Shown here one piece after another: positions 52,125 to 62,937 of a stretch of DNA of 64,000 bases; positions within the stretch are counted from its first letter, which is position 1, and each line of letters starts with the position of its first letter. The stretch comes from Phyllobacteriaceae bacterium (GTDB taxonomy: Bacteria; Pseudomonadota; Alphaproteobacteria; Rhizobiales; Rhizobiaceae). The notes beneath the pieces are model-generated. The model ran no database searches and was not told the DNA's origin. It saw only the letters and a list, made by a program, of their open reading frames with translations. The DNA lies in assembly GCA_024742765.1 (NCBI GenBank), contig JANSXT010000004.1, forward strand, positions 62,001 through 126,000, in the 5' to 3' direction. The position numbers and the translations under genes are program-made.

Positions 52125-52176
52125 GTCGGTCTTCCCCGGACTTTGAAAGTCAGTCAGTTAGCTTGTTTCGTTGATC

Positions 52177-55167
52177 TCAGTCGCCCAGCGCATCTTCCAG
52201 GAACGCTTCGAGCTGTGCCTTGTGCGTGCTCATCACACCGGTGGCCGTCGAAGCCGCAGCCGGCCGGCCGGTGTAGCGCACCCGCGCATGCTTGGCGTTG
52301 ATGTGCGCCAGAACCCATTCCAGATAGGGATCGATAAACGCCCAGGCGCCCATGTTCTTGGGCTCCTCCTGACACCACACCATCTCGGCATTCTTGAACC
52401 GCGACAGTTCGGTGATCAGCGCCTTGGCCGGGAACGGGTATAGCTGTTCGACCCGCAACAGATAGACATCGTTGATGCCGCGTGCCTCGCGCTCTTCGAA
52501 AAGGTCGTAATAGACCTTGCCGGTGCAAAGGACGACACGCCGAATCTTGGAATCGGTGGCCAGCTTGATCGCCGATTCGTCCTTGCGATACTCCGCATCG
52601 TCCCACAAAAGCCGGTGGAACGCGCTCTCGCCGGACATTTCCGCGAGCGTCGATGTTGCCCGCTTGTGTCGCAGCAGCGATTTGGGCGTCATCAGGATCA
52701 GCGGCTTGCGGAACTCGCGTTTGAGCTGGCGCCGCAGGATGTGGAAATAGTTGGATGGCGTCGTGCAGTTGGCGACCTGCATATTGTCCTCGGCGCACAT
52801 TTGCAGGAACCGCTCCAGCCGTGCCGAGGAGTGCTCGGGCCCCTGGCCCTCATAGCCGTGCGGCAGAAGGCAGACGAGGCCGGACATGCGCAGCCATTTG
52901 CGCTCGCCCGACGAGATGAACTGGTCGAACAGCACCTGCGCACCATTGGCAAAATCGCCGAACTGGGCTTCCCAGAGGGTCAGCGCGTTCGGCTCGGCGA
53001 GCGTATAGCCATATTCGAAACCCAGCACCGCCTCTTCGGACAGCATCGAGTTGATGACCTCGTAGCGGCCCTGGCCGGCCTTGATGTCATTGAGCGGCGT
53101 GTAGCGGGTCTCGGTTTCCTGATCATAAAGCACCGAATGGCGCTGGGAGAAGGTCCCGCGCTCGCAGTCCTGACCCGAAAGCCGCACGCCCTGCCCGTCG
53201 AGCAGGATCGAGCCGAAGGCCAGCGCCTCGGCAGTTGCCCAGTCGATGCCCTCGCCGCTTTCGATCATCTTGGCGCGATTGTCCAAAAAGCGCTTGATCG
53301 TGCGGTGGACGTTGAAGCCTTCGGGAATGGTGGTGAGCTGCTTGCCGATCTCCTTGAGCGTCTTGAGCGGCACATTGGTCTTGCCGCGACGGCGCTCATC
53401 CTCATTGTCGGCGCGCTGCAGGCCCGACCATTTGCCGTCCAGCCAGTCGGCCTTGTTGGGCTTGTAATCATCGCCCGCCTGGAACTCGACCTCGAGATTC
53501 TCGCGCCAGTCGGTCTTCATCTTCTCGGCATCGTCGACCGTCACATGGCCTTCCGAAATCAGCTTGTCGGAATAGATCTGCACCGTCGTTTTGTGCTTGC
53601 GAATCGTCCGGTACATGATCGGCTGCGTGAAGGCCGGCTCGTCGCCCTCATTGTGGCCGAACCGCCGGTAGCAGAACATGTCGATGACCACCGGCTTGTG
53701 GAACTTCATCCGGAACTCGATCGCGACCTTCGCCGCGTAGACGACCGCCTCCGGGTCGTCGCCATTCACATGGAAGATCGGCGCCTCGATCATCTTGGCG
53801 ACATCGGACGGATAGGGCGACGACCGGGAGAAATAGGGGTTGGTCGTAAAGCCGATCTGGTTGTTGATGATGAAGTGGATGGAGCCGGCCACCCGGTGAC
53901 CGCGCAGCGCCGAAAGGCCCAGGCACTCGGCAACCACCCCCTGTCCCGCAAACGCCGCATCGCCATGCAGCAAGAGCGGTAGCACCTCGGCGCGGTCCTC
54001 AAGCGGCACGATCTCCGGCCGGTGCGCGCCGCCCGCATGCTGGTCCTGCTTGGCGCGTGCCTTGCCCAGCACAACCGGATTGACGATTTCCAGGTGCGAG
54101 GGGTTGGCGGTCAACGACAGATGGACATTGTTGTCGTCGAACTGGCGGTCGGACGACGCGCCCAGATGGTATTTGACATCGCCGGAACCCTCCACATCAT
54201 CGGGTACGAACGAGCCGCCCTTGAACTCGTTGAAGAGCGCCCGGTGCGGCTTGCCCATCACCTGGGTCAGAACGTTCAGCCGGCCCCGGTGCGCCATGCC
54301 GAACACGATGTCTTTCAAGCCAAGCTGGCCGCCACGCTTGATGATCTGCTCAAGCGCCGGGATCAGCGATTCACCGCCGTCGAGGCCGAACCGCTTGGTG
54401 CCCTTGTATTTGACGTCGATGAACTGCTCGAAGCCTTCCGCCTCGATCAGCTTCTGCAGGATCGCCTTCTTGCCGTTCGGGGTGAACTCGACGCCCTTGT
54501 CCGGCCCCTCGATGCGCTGCTGCAGCCAGGACTTCTCCTCGGGATGGGAGATGTGCATGAACTCGACCGCCATCGTGCCGCAATAGGTGCGCTTGAGGAT
54601 GTCGAGCATCTGCGGGATCGTCGCATATTCGAGCCCAAGCACATGGTCGATGAAGATCGGCCGGTCGTAATCGCTTTCCTGGAAGCCGTAAGCCGACGGG
54701 TGAAGCTCGTTATAGTCTTCCTTGTCGCCTGCAAGGCCAAGCGGGTCGAGATCGGCGTGCAGATGACCGCGCATGCGATAGGCGCGGATCATCATGATTG
54801 CCCGCACCGAGTCGCGCGTCGCACGCACCAGTTCCTCGGTGGAAATGCCGCCCGCGGACTGCGCCTTTTCGGCGATCTTGCCGTTCATATGGGCTTCGAC
54901 GTCGCCCCAGTCGCCATCGAGCGCCGATGTCAGTTCGCCATTGGCGGGCACCGGCCAGTTGTCGCGCTCCCATGACGGGCCATCGGCGGTCTTGATCACA
55001 TCGTCGCGATTGTCGGCCAGCCCTTCGAAGAACTCGCGCCATTCGGCCGACACCGAAGCGGGGTCTTCCTCATAGCGCGCCTGCATCTGTTCGATGTAGA
55101 GCGCATTGCCGCCATAAAGGAACGAGGTTCCGGCGAAAATGTCGTTGGCCTGGTCCTTGCGTGCCAT
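52177..55167 (-). CDS. sucA: 2-oxoglutarate dehydrogenase E1
   Basis: Thiamine-diphosphate-dependent E1 of 996 residues. Landmarks: the N-terminal FLYGGNALYIEQMQARYEED, DIVFGMAHRGRLNVL, LTANPSHLEIVNPVVLGK, and VVIDMFCYRRFGHNEGDEPA with the ThDP/Mg contacts. The reading frame is open three codons further (GTG 55176), but ATG 55167 has AGGTG 6 nt upstream and is preferred. Length matches rhizobial SucA. Precedes sucB by 52 bp. Confidence 0.97.
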   Translation of the reverse strand: MARKDQANDIFAGTSFLYGGNALYIEQMQARYEEDPASVSAEWREFFEGLADNRDDVIKTADGPSWERDNWPVPANGELTSALDGDWGDVEAHMNGKIAEKAQSAGGISTEELVRATRDSVRAIMMIRAYRMRGHLHADLDPLGLAGDKEDYNELHPSAYGFQESDYDRPIFIDHVLGLEYATIPQMLDILKRTYCGTMAVEFMHISHPEEKSWLQQRIEGPDKGVEFTPNGKKAILQKLIEAEGFEQFIDVKYKGTKRFGLDGGESLIPALEQIIKRGGQLGLKDIVFGMAHRGRLNVLTQVMGKPHRALFNEFKGGSFVPDDVEGSGDVKYHLGASSDRQFDDNNVHLSLTANPSHLEIVNPVVLGKARAKQDQHAGGAHRPEIVPLEDRAEVLPLLLHGDAAFAGQGVVAECLGLSALRGHRVAGSIHFIINNQIGFTTNPYFSRSSPYPSDVAKMIEAPIFHVNGDDPEAVVYAAKVAIEFRMKFHKPVVIDMFCYRRFGHNEGDEPAFTQPIMYRTIRKHKTTVQIYSDKLISEGHVTVDDAEKMKTDWRENLEVEFQAGDDYKPNKADWLDGKWSGLQRADNEDERRRGKTNVPLKTLKEIGKQLTTIPEGFNVHRTIKRFLDNRAKMIESGEGIDWATAEALAFGSILLDGQGVRLSGQDCERGTFSQRHSVLYDQETETRYTPLNDIKAGQGRYEVINSMLSEEAVLGFEYGYTLAEPNALTLWEAQFGDFANGAQVLFDQFISSGERKWLRMSGLVCLLPHGYEGQGPEHSSARLERFLQMCAEDNMQVANCTTPSNYFHILRRQLKREFRKPLILMTPKSLLRHKRATSTLAEMSGESAFHRLLWDDAEYRKDESAIKLATDSKIRRVVLCTGKVYYDLFEEREARGINDVYLLRVEQLYPFPAKALITELSRFKNAEMVWCQEEPKNMGAWAFIDPYLEWVLAHINAKHARVRYTGRPAAASTATGVMSTHKAQLEAFLEDALGD

Positions 55168-55328
55168 GTCAGTCACCTATCCGGAACGCCCCGTTCCGGC
55201 TCCTTCGGGTTTCCCTTGCCGCGCGGCGGTTCCGCGCTTGTCGTTCCCCCTGTTGGATGGGGCTTGCCCACCCGCCCTTTCGGGCCGGCCATGCCCCCCG
55301 ACGGGACACGGTCATCGCGTGCGGGGCC

Positions 55329-56249
55329 TCAGCCCTTCAGCAGCTCAACGAGCGTCTTGCCAAGCTGCGCCGGCGACGGCGAAACGCGGATGCCCGCATC
55401 CTCCATCGCCTTGATCTTGTCGTCGGCGCCGCCCTTGCCGCCGGAAATCACCGCGCCCGCATGGCCCATGGTGCGTCCGGGCGGTGCGGTGCGGCCGGCG
55501 ATGAAGCCGACCATCGGCTTCTTGCGCCCGTTGGCGGCCTGCTCCTTGAGCCATTCGCACGCATCTTCCTCGGCGCTGCCGCCGATTTCGCCGATCATGA
55601 TGATCGATTCGGTTTCCGGGTCGTCGAGGAACAGGTCGAGCATGTCGATGAACTCGGTGCCTTTGACCGGGTCGCCGCCAATGCCGACCGCCGTCGACTG
55701 GCCGAGGCCCTCATTGGTCGTCTGGAACACCGCCTCATAGGTCAGCGTGCCCGAGCGCGACAGGATGCCGACGGAGCCCTTCTTGAAGATGCGGCCGGGC
55801 ATGATGCCGATCTTGCACTCTTCCGGCGTCAGAACGCCGGGGCAGTTCGGCCCGATCAGGCGCGACTTCGACTTGTCGAGCTTGGCCTTGACCTCAACCA
55901 TGTCCATCACCGGAATGCCCTCGGTGATGCAGATGATCAGCGGAATCTTGGCATCGATCGCCTCGATGATCGCCGCCGCCGCGCCCGCCGGCGGCACATA
56001 GACGACCGACGCGTTGGCGCCGGTGGCCTTCTTGCCTTCGGCGACGGTGGCAAAGATCGGCAGTTCTGTGCCGGCCTTTTCGCCCGCGCCCTCGCCGGCG
56101 GTCCAGGTCTCGCCGCCCTTCTTGGGGTGGATGCCGCCCACCATCTGGGTTCCGAAATAGGCCAGCGCCTGTTCGGTGTGGAAGGTGCCGGTCTTGCCGG
56201 TCAGGCCCTGCACAAGGATCTTTGTGTCTTTGTTGATGAGGATGGACAT
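55329..56249 (-). CDS. sucD: Succinate-CoA ligase, alpha subunit
   Basis: A 306-residue CoA-binding subunit: [15 protein letters not shown] near the N-terminus, [16 protein letters not shown], and the phospho-histidine region [12 protein letters not shown] near 260. Its ATG overlaps the stop of the small upstream gene by one base (TGATG at 56249), so translation depends on that gene rather than directly on sucC. Confidence 0.97.
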   Translation of the reverse strand: MSILINKDTKILVQGLTGKTGTFHTEQALAYFGTQMVGGIHPKKGGETWTAGEGAGEKAGTELPIFATVAEGKKATGANASVVYVPPAGAAAAIIEAIDAKIPLIICITEGIPVMDMVEVKAKLDKSKSRLIGPNCPGVLTPEECKIGIMPGRIFKKGSVGILSRSGTLTYEAVFQTTNEGLGQSTAVGIGGDPVKGTEFIDMLDLFLDDPETESIIMIGEIGGSAEEDACEWLKEQAANGRKKPMVGFIAGRTAPPGRTMGHAGAVISGGKGGADDKIKAMEDAGIRVSPSPAQLGKTLVELLKG

Positions 56250-56443
56250 CAGTTCTGGTCCTTCAAAATCTGCTTTATCTCTTTGAGCTCGGCGATCATC
56301 TCGCGGTTGGTGTCGACAATCTGCTGATTGACGGCATTCACTTCATCGACGTGCGACCGGTAGTGTTTCATGGAATAGCGATAGCCGACCCAGACCACGG
56401 CGAGCAGAATGAGAAACGGCAGCCATGCCGCGATCAGCTCCAT
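56249..56443 (-). CDS. Small membrane/coiled-coil protein between sucC and sucD
   Basis: A 64-residue frame from ATG 56443 (AGGAG 9 nt upstream; an in-frame ATG at 56461 is also possible). It has one N-terminal membrane helix (about 5-22, [19 protein letters not shown]) and a cytosolic helical tail ([20 protein letters not shown]... ending in LKEIKQILK) with heptad-like spacing, suggesting an oligomeric coiled coil. It is coupled to sucD by TGATG and lies just behind sucC. Unknown family. Confidence 0.8.
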   Translation of the reverse strand: MELIAAWLPFLILLAVVWVGYRYSMKHYRSHVDEVNAVNQQIVDTNREMIAELKEIKQILKDQN

Positions 56444-56464
56444 CGTGCCCTGCTCCTGCATGCA

Positions 56465-57658
56465 TCACCCCTTCACCGCCTCAACGATCTTCTGTGCGGC
56501 ATCGTCCAGATCGTCCGCGGCGATGACGTTCAGCCCGCTTTCATTGATGATGGCCTTGCCCTGATCAACATTGGTGCCCTCGAGGCGCACGACCAGCGGC
56601 ACTTCCAGGCCCACTTCCTTGACCGCGGCGACGACGCCCTCGGCGATCACGTCGCAGCGCATGATGCCACCGAAAATGTTGACCAGAATGCCTTTGACGT
56701 TCGGGTCGGCGGTGATGATCTTGAACGCCGCCGTGACCTTTTCCTTCGACGCACCGCCGCCGACATCGAGGAAGTTGGCGGGCTCGGCGCCGTAGAGCTT
56801 GATGATGTCCATCGTCGCCATGGCGAGGCCAGCGCCATTGACCATGCAGCCGATGTTGCCGTCGAGCGCGACATAGGCGAGATCGTGCTTGGACGCCTCG
56901 ATCTCCTTGTCGTCCTCTTCGGTGACATCGCGCAGTTCGACAATGTCGTCATGGCGGAACAGCGCATTGTTGTCGAACGAGACCTTGGCGTCGAGCACGC
57001 GCAGATGGCCGTCTTTCATGACGATCAGCGGATTCACCTCCAGAAGGCTCATATCCTTCTCGGTGAAAGCCTTGTAGAGCGTCGGAAACAGCTCCAGCCC
57101 GTCTTTCGCCGCCTGCTTGGTCAGCTTCAGCGCCCGGTTGAGCTTCTTGGCGTCGGCTTCCGTCATGCCCTTGGACGGATCGATCGGCAGCGTCGTGATC
57201 TTGTCGGGCGTTTCCTCGGCGACGGCCTCAATGTCCATGCCGCCCTCGGTCGAGACGACAAAGGCTGGGCGGCCTGTCGTCCGGTCGATCAGGATCGAGA
57301 GGTACAGTTCACGGTCGATGTCGGCACCGTCCTCGATGTAAAGGCGATTGACCTGCTTGCCGGCAGGGCCGGTCTGCTTGGTGACCAGCGTGTTGCCGAG
57401 CATTTCCTTGGCGTTTTCGACCACTTCTTCCACCGAGTTCGCCAGCCGCACGCCGCCCTTGGCGTCCTCGCCCAGTTCCTTGAACTTGCCCTTGCCGCGG
57501 CCGCCCGCATGGATCTGTGATTTCACCACATAGAGCGGTCCGGGCAGCTTTTGCGCCCATTCCTCGGCCTGCTCGACCGAATAGACCGCGACCCCGGCCG
57601 CCACCGGCGCGCCGTAGGAATGCAGAAGGCGCTTGGCCTGATATTCATGAATGTTCAT
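56465..57658 (-). CDS. sucC: Succinate-CoA ligase [ADP-forming], beta subunit
   Basis: A 397-residue ATP-grasp subunit, starting [20 protein letters not shown], with [14 protein letters not shown] near 46, EVNPLIV near 210, [17 protein letters not shown], and [15 protein letters not shown] at the alpha/beta interface. Full length. With SucD it converts succinyl-CoA to succinate with substrate-level phosphorylation. Confidence 0.97.
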   Translation of the reverse strand: MNIHEYQAKRLLHSYGAPVAAGVAVYSVEQAEEWAQKLPGPLYVVKSQIHAGGRGKGKFKELGEDAKGGVRLANSVEEVVENAKEMLGNTLVTKQTGPAGKQVNRLYIEDGADIDRELYLSILIDRTTGRPAFVVSTEGGMDIEAVAEETPDKITTLPIDPSKGMTEADAKKLNRALKLTKQAAKDGLELFPTLYKAFTEKDMSLLEVNPLIVMKDGHLRVLDAKVSFDNNALFRHDDIVELRDVTEEDDKEIEASKHDLAYVALDGNIGCMVNGAGLAMATMDIIKLYGAEPANFLDVGGGASKEKVTAAFKIITADPNVKGILVNIFGGIMRCDVIAEGVVAAVKEVGLEVPLVVRLEGTNVDQGKAIINESGLNVIAADDLDDAAQKIVEAVKG

Positions 57659-57686
57659 TGGGTCTGCCTTTGATCAAGCGTGGGTT

Positions 57687-58298
57687 TCATTGGCCTTCCG
57701 GCACGATGGAATTGAAGCTGTGGGCGAAACTGCCCTCGGGTCCAACGGCAACCGGCATGTCCGTGCCGCAGTCGAAACGGGCGGCCATGGCCGCTGCACC
57801 GCGTGCCACGCCATTGGCCTGTTCGACCTTGGCGTCGACGACGGCGACGACGCAGCCCGGCGCCGTGTCTGTACCGACGCGCGAAACGACCAGCGCCTCA
57901 CCCTTGTCCTCGGCACCGCCCGTCATGCCCGTGTCGATGAAAAAGCGCAGGATCGCCGCGTGGGGAACGCCGTCCGCAACCCGCCATTCGACCGTCTCAT
58001 TGATCGAATTGAACGGGCCGAAGCTCTGCCAGATGTTATTCTGCACGCCATAGTCGACGTCGAAGCGCAGATCGCCCTCCGAGGCGAACACCGGATAGTC
58101 CGGCATTCCCTCGCATTGCAGCAATATGCCGCCGGACTCGCGATCCTGCGCGAGCACCGCGCAGGCATCGAGGTCGAGCGTCGTGTAGACGCTCTCGGCG
58201 GCGTGGGCTTGGCCAACCGCCAAAAGGCAGGCGCCGGCAAGCAACAGCGTCGCCGCGTGCTGCCGCCCGGTCTGCCCCCGATGTTGTTCGCCTGGCAC
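57687..58298 (-). CDS. Exported hypothetical protein between mdh and sucC
   Basis: The frame here codes for a typical secreted protein: a basic start, hydrophobic core TLLLAGACLLAVGQAHA, then a mature part beginning AESVYTTLDLDACAVLAQD. Cys residues (in LDACAV, LQCEG, APGCVV and RFDCGTD) suggest two disulfides. GTG 58298 gives 203 residues; it lies 20 bp after the mdh stop with a weak ribosome site. No ATG is suitable. The same frame continues upstream through mdh in the wrong phase and that part is not real. Family not recognised. Confidence 0.65.
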   Translation of the reverse strand: MPGEQHRGQTGRQHAATLLLAGACLLAVGQAHAAESVYTTLDLDACAVLAQDRESGGILLQCEGMPDYPVFASEGDLRFDVDYGVQNNIWQSFGPFNSINETVEWRVADGVPHAAILRFFIDTGMTGGAEDKGEALVVSRVGTDTAPGCVVAVVDAKVEQANGVARGAAAMAARFDCGTDMPVAVGPEGSFAHSFNSIVPEGQ

Positions 58299-58318
58299 TG
58301 CTGGGTTCCGGCCCGCTG

Positions 58319-59584
<1,266 letters not shown>

Positions 59585-59983
59585 TCAGACGGGACCGCCG
59601 GCCGGTTCGATCAGATCCCACAGATTTCCGAACGGATCGCGGAACACGCACACGGTGCCATAGGCTTCGTGCCGCGGTTCTTCGGTGAAGACAACGCCCT
59701 TGTTGCGGAACGCGTCATGGTCGCGGGCAAAATTATCGGTTTCGAGGAAAAAGCCGACCCTGCCGCCGGTCTGGTTGCCGATGACGGCCGTCTGCGACGC
59801 TCCATCTGCCTTGGCCAGCAACAGCGCCACGCCGCCGCCCTTGGGCGTGACGCGCACCCAGCGCTTGGTCGTGTCCAGAACCGTATCCTCGATCAGCTCG
59901 AAGCCCAGCGCACCGCAGTAAAAGGCGATCGCCGCGTCATAGTCCGGCACGACAAGCGTCACGGTCGCGATGCGCGCCGTCAC
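59585..59983 (-). CDS. VOC family (glyoxalase-like) protein
   Basis: A 132-residue vicinal-oxygen-chelate protein: TVTLVVPDYDAAIAFYCGAL near the N-terminus and VCVFRDPFGNLWDLIEP at the C-terminal end, the two halves of one betaalphabetabetabeta pair. It may be a dioxygenase, glyoxalase or resistance-type enzyme; the metal ligands typical of GloA are not complete. GTG start 59983 overlaps the zapE stop (GTGA), so it is coupled to zapE. Confidence 0.85.
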   Translation of the reverse strand: MTARIATVTLVVPDYDAAIAFYCGALGFELIEDTVLDTTKRWVRVTPKGGGVALLLAKADGASQTAVIGNQTGGRVGFFLETDNFARDHDAFRNKGVVFTEEPRHEAYGTVCVFRDPFGNLWDLIEPAGGPV

Positions 59984-61143
59984 GAGGCCGCCGCCAACGG
60001 CTTCATCGCGGCGATCCAGTCATCCGAGCGCATCTCGATCAGCCGCGATGCCGTGCGCTCGAACTCGAACGCCTCGGTGCCCGATTTGGCCTGGTACAGT
60101 TCATTGGGTTGCGCGGCGGCGGAGATAACCAGCTTGTTATGATTGTCATAGAGCGTGTCGATCAGCGTGATGAAGCGCTTGGCTTCGTTGCGCTTGCCGT
60201 CGCCGATCACCGGCACGTTTTCGACCATCAGCGTGTGATACTGCCGGGCAATGGCGAGGAAATCGCGCGCGCCGAGCGGCGCCTCGCACAGATCGGCAAA
60301 GGCAAAGCGCGCCGCGCCCATCGCCGCCGCCGGCACCGGCACGCTGCGGCCCTTGACCGAGACTTCGCCGGGCGGCGAGGCGATACCGCCAGTGATCTTC
60401 ACCCAGGCAGCTTCTATCGCCATTTCGGTCTCCGGGCCAAGAGGCGTCATGTAGAGCGGTGTCTGCGACAGACGGCCGAGACGATAGTCGCGGTCCGCGT
60501 CCAGACTGAAAATGTCGACATGGTCGGCCAGAATGTCGAGAAACGGTGTGAACAGGCCGCGATTGAGCCCGTCCTTGTAGAGCTCGGACGGCGGTACGTT
60601 CGATGTGGCGACCAGCACCACGCCGCGCTCGAACAGGGCGGAAAACAGGCGCGACAGGATCATTGCATCGGCGATGTCGGTGACGGTGAATTCGTCGAAA
60701 CACAATATGCGCGCTTCGTCGGCGATCGCGCGCGCCACCGGCGGGATCGGATCGTCGCCCTTGACCGTGCCCTCCTTGAGCGCCGCGCGGTGGGCGCCGA
60801 TCTGGTCGTGCACATCGGCCATGAAATCGTGGAAATGGGCGCGGCGTTTGTGCTTGGCCGGACAGGCGCGGAAGAAGAAGTCCATCAGCATGGTCTTGCC
60901 GCGGCCGACCGAGCCGTGGATGTAAAGACCTTGCACCTGGTTGAATTTCGGCGCCTTCTTGGCGAACAGCCAGCCCAGCGACGAGGATTTCGACGCCAGC
61001 CGAAGGGAGCTGATCTGTCCGTTCAGATCGTCCAGCCGTGCGGCCAGGGCCCGCTGTGCGGCATCGTCGCTGATGGCGCCCTCGCGCACCAGTTCGCGAT
61101 AACGCGAGGCAACCGAATCGCCGGGGCGGATCCTGTCGGGCAT
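59980..61143 (-). CDS. zapE: Cell division protein ZapE (AFG1-like ATPase)
   Basis: A 387-residue AAA-like ATPase with Walker A GSVGRGKT at 77-84, Walker B ILCFDEFTVTDIADAM, and VATSNVPPSELYKDGLNR, all hallmarks of ZapE/AFG1. It associates with the FtsZ ring in E. coli under stress. ATG 61143. It is followed by the overlapping VOC gene. Confidence 0.95.
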   Translation of the reverse strand: MPDRIRPGDSVASRYRELVREGAISDDAAQRALAARLDDLNGQISSLRLASKSSSLGWLFAKKAPKFNQVQGLYIHGSVGRGKTMLMDFFFRACPAKHKRRAHFHDFMADVHDQIGAHRAALKEGTVKGDDPIPPVARAIADEARILCFDEFTVTDIADAMILSRLFSALFERGVVLVATSNVPPSELYKDGLNRGLFTPFLDILADHVDIFSLDADRDYRLGRLSQTPLYMTPLGPETEMAIEAAWVKITGGIASPPGEVSVKGRSVPVPAAAMGAARFAFADLCEAPLGARDFLAIARQYHTLMVENVPVIGDGKRNEAKRFITLIDTLYDNHNKLVISAAAQPNELYQAKSGTEAFEFERTASRLIEMRSDDWIAAMKPLAAAS

Positions 61144-61173
61144 CGCCGGTCGCGGTCCCGTCCTTTTGCGTGG

Positions 61174-61806
61174 CTAGCGGGCGAGGCTGATGGCCCGGCC
61201 GCTGGTGGTCTGGCCGTCGAACCGGTCTCCGCCCGACGAGAACAGGGTGGCGACGCGATTGCCGCCTGAATCGCTGAGCACGACCTGGTTGCCGTTGATG
61301 GTCCAGGACGACACGTTCGCCGCATCGCCCGGGCAGCCGCGCGAGGCTGCGCGGAAGCCGGTCGACCAGCGCGTCAGCGCCATGAACATCTGGCAGTTGG
61401 CCCCTTCGGTGGACACGCGCCACGCGCCGACCATCGCTTCGCGGGTCACCGGCTCGGCCGATGCCACCTGCTGAACACTGCCCGGATTAGCGTTCGGATC
61501 ATTGGGGTCCAGTGCCGCGTTCGGATCGGTCTCGGGTTGCGTGTCCGTGCCGGCGATGACCGTGCCGCCCGGCGCGACCGGGAAACCGTCAGGCCCGAGC
61601 GCAGGTGCGCCGGCACCGGTCCCTGGCTGCGACGGCGGCGGCAACTGGCCGCTGGTGACGGTGCCGGCAGGCGCCGGATTCAGCGGGGCCGGCTGCGTGT
61701 TCAACGCCCCGATCCGGTTGCTCGTGCATCCCGAAACGGCCACCGCGGCCAATGCCACGGCTGCGATCGGGCCCGCCAAGTTCCTGCCCGAAACGTTCCT
61801 GCCCAT
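61174..61806 (-). CDS. Outer-membrane lipoprotein with Inh domain (Omp19-like)
   Basis: A 210-residue lipoprotein with lipobox VSGC (Cys27), a Pro/Gly/Asn-rich linker (about 35-105) and a C-terminal domain (110-210) of the AprI/Inh protease-inhibitor fold: VGAWRVSTEGANCQMFMAL and TSGRAISLAR. Brucella Omp19 has this architecture and inhibits host proteases. ATG 61806 has GGAG 8 nt upstream. The frame extends further, but that region overlaps the rpsP terminator. Confidence 0.88.
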   Translation of the reverse strand: MGRNVSGRNLAGPIAAVALAAVAVSGCTSNRIGALNTQPAPLNPAPAGTVTSGQLPPPSQPGTGAGAPALGPDGFPVAPGGTVIAGTDTQPETDPNAALDPNDPNANPGSVQQVASAEPVTREAMVGAWRVSTEGANCQMFMALTRWSTGFRAASRGCPGDAANVSSWTINGNQVVLSDSGGNRVATLFSSGGDRFDGQTTSGRAISLAR

Positions 61807-61999
61807 GTCCCATCTCCACTTGCGCGGCATGCCTTCGCCGGCGCCGCGATTGCGCCCTTCCTCATCCAATAAAAAGGCCAAAGAAAGAAAAAACAAGGTT
61901 AACAGCCGCTTGCCCGGCAAACTTGCGGGGCGGGCGTGATAATTCGGACACGCATGGCCGGCCAATGACATGCCGGAAGCAAGAGCGGCTGGTCCAAAC

Positions 62000-62027
62000 A
62001 AAAAAGGCGGAGCCGTGGCTCCGCCTT
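62000..62027 (-). terminator. Intrinsic terminator of the ffh-rpsP operon
   Basis: On the minus strand AAGGCGGAGCC (62027-62017) pairs with GGCTCCGCCTT (62014-62004), followed by a T6 run (62005-62000). It lies 23 nt past the rpsP stop. Confidence 0.9.
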
Positions 62028-62049
62028 CATGCAACCGGAACAAGGCGGC

Positions 62050-62511
62050 TTATTCGGCCGCCGCTTCCTTGGTCTCTTCCTCCGCAGGCGCCTCGGCCGG
62101 TGCTTCTTCGGCGGGTGCTTCGGCAGCGGCTTTGGCTTCTTCCTCGGCAGCCTTTGCCGCTTCGGCGGCTTCCTCTTCCTTCATGCGCTGCTCTTCAAGG
62201 CGCTCCTGCGCCTTCTTGCCGGGCTTTGCCTTGTTGGGATTGTTGCGCGCCTCGCGCTTGGCGATGCCGGCCTCGTCGAGGAAACGCAGCACGCGGTCGG
62301 TCGGCTGTGCGCCGACGCCGAGCCAATGCTTGATGCGCTCTTCATCGAGCGTCACGCGCGGGGCTTCGCCGTCCTTGGGCAGCATCGGGTTCCAGGCGCC
62401 GACGCGCTCGATGAAGCGGCCGTCGCGCGGCGAGCGCACGTCGGCAACGACAACATGGTAGTAGGGGCGCTTCTTGGAGCCCGCACGGGCCAGACGCAGT
62501 TTCAGTGCCAT
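62050..62511 (-). CDS. rpsP: 30S ribosomal protein S16 with acidic C-terminal extension
   Basis: The first about 85 residues are canonical S16 ([49 protein letters not shown]). The remaining about 65 residues are an Ala/Glu/Lys-rich helical tail ([20 protein letters not shown] onwards), so the protein is 153 residues versus about 80 in E. coli. Extensions of this kind are usual in rhizobia. It is the last gene before a terminator; rimM, trmD and rplS do not follow. Confidence 0.96.
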   Translation of the reverse strand: MALKLRLARAGSKKRPYYHVVVADVRSPRDGRFIERVGAWNPMLPKDGEAPRVTLDEERIKHWLGVGAQPTDRVLRFLDEAGIAKREARNNPNKAKPGKKAQERLEEQRMKEEEAAEAAKAAEEEAKAAAEAPAEEAPAEAPAEEETKEAAAE

Positions 62512-62529
62512 AGGGTTTCTCCTGTCGGT

Positions 62530-62937
62530 TCAAATGGCGTTGGTATGTAGGTGTTCGGAACGCGCGACCAGATCGACACCGGTTTCCCCGGCAGCGATGG
62601 CATCGTGGTGGCGCATGACATGGTCGATGACGAAACGCAGATAGGCTTCGGCAAAGTCGGGACTGAAACCGGCTTCGCGCGCCAGCCCGCGCAGGCGGTC
62701 GGCCTGTTCGGCCTCACGCACCAGATCGGCCGAGGGCAGATCATGCTCCGCCTTGAGCCGGCTGACAGTCTCTGTGCAGCGGAACCGTTCGGTCAGCATG
62801 TAGACGATCGCCGCGTCGATATTGTCGATCGACGCACGCTGGACAGCCAGCAAAGAGCGTGCACGTTCGATGTCATCGTCCTTGTCTTGCATGGCGTCCA
62901 TGTCCGTGTGGCTGACGGCCGGCATTGCGTGCGTCAT
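62530..62937 (-). CDS. Chorismate mutase (AroQ type)
   Basis: A 135-residue all-helical protein: RASIDNIDAAIVYMLTERF (helix 1 with the active-site Arg/Lys set), ETVSRLKAEHDLPSADLVRE, and LRFVIDHVMRHH. It converts chorismate to prephenate. ATG 62937 overlaps the upstream GNAT stop (ATGA), which fixes the start. A chorismate mutase between ffh and rpsP is common in rhizobia. Confidence 0.9.
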   Translation of the reverse strand: MTHAMPAVSHTDMDAMQDKDDDIERARSLLAVQRASIDNIDAAIVYMLTERFRCTETVSRLKAEHDLPSADLVREAEQADRLRGLAREAGFSPDFAEAYLRFVIDHVMRHHDAIAAGETGVDLVARSEHLHTNAI

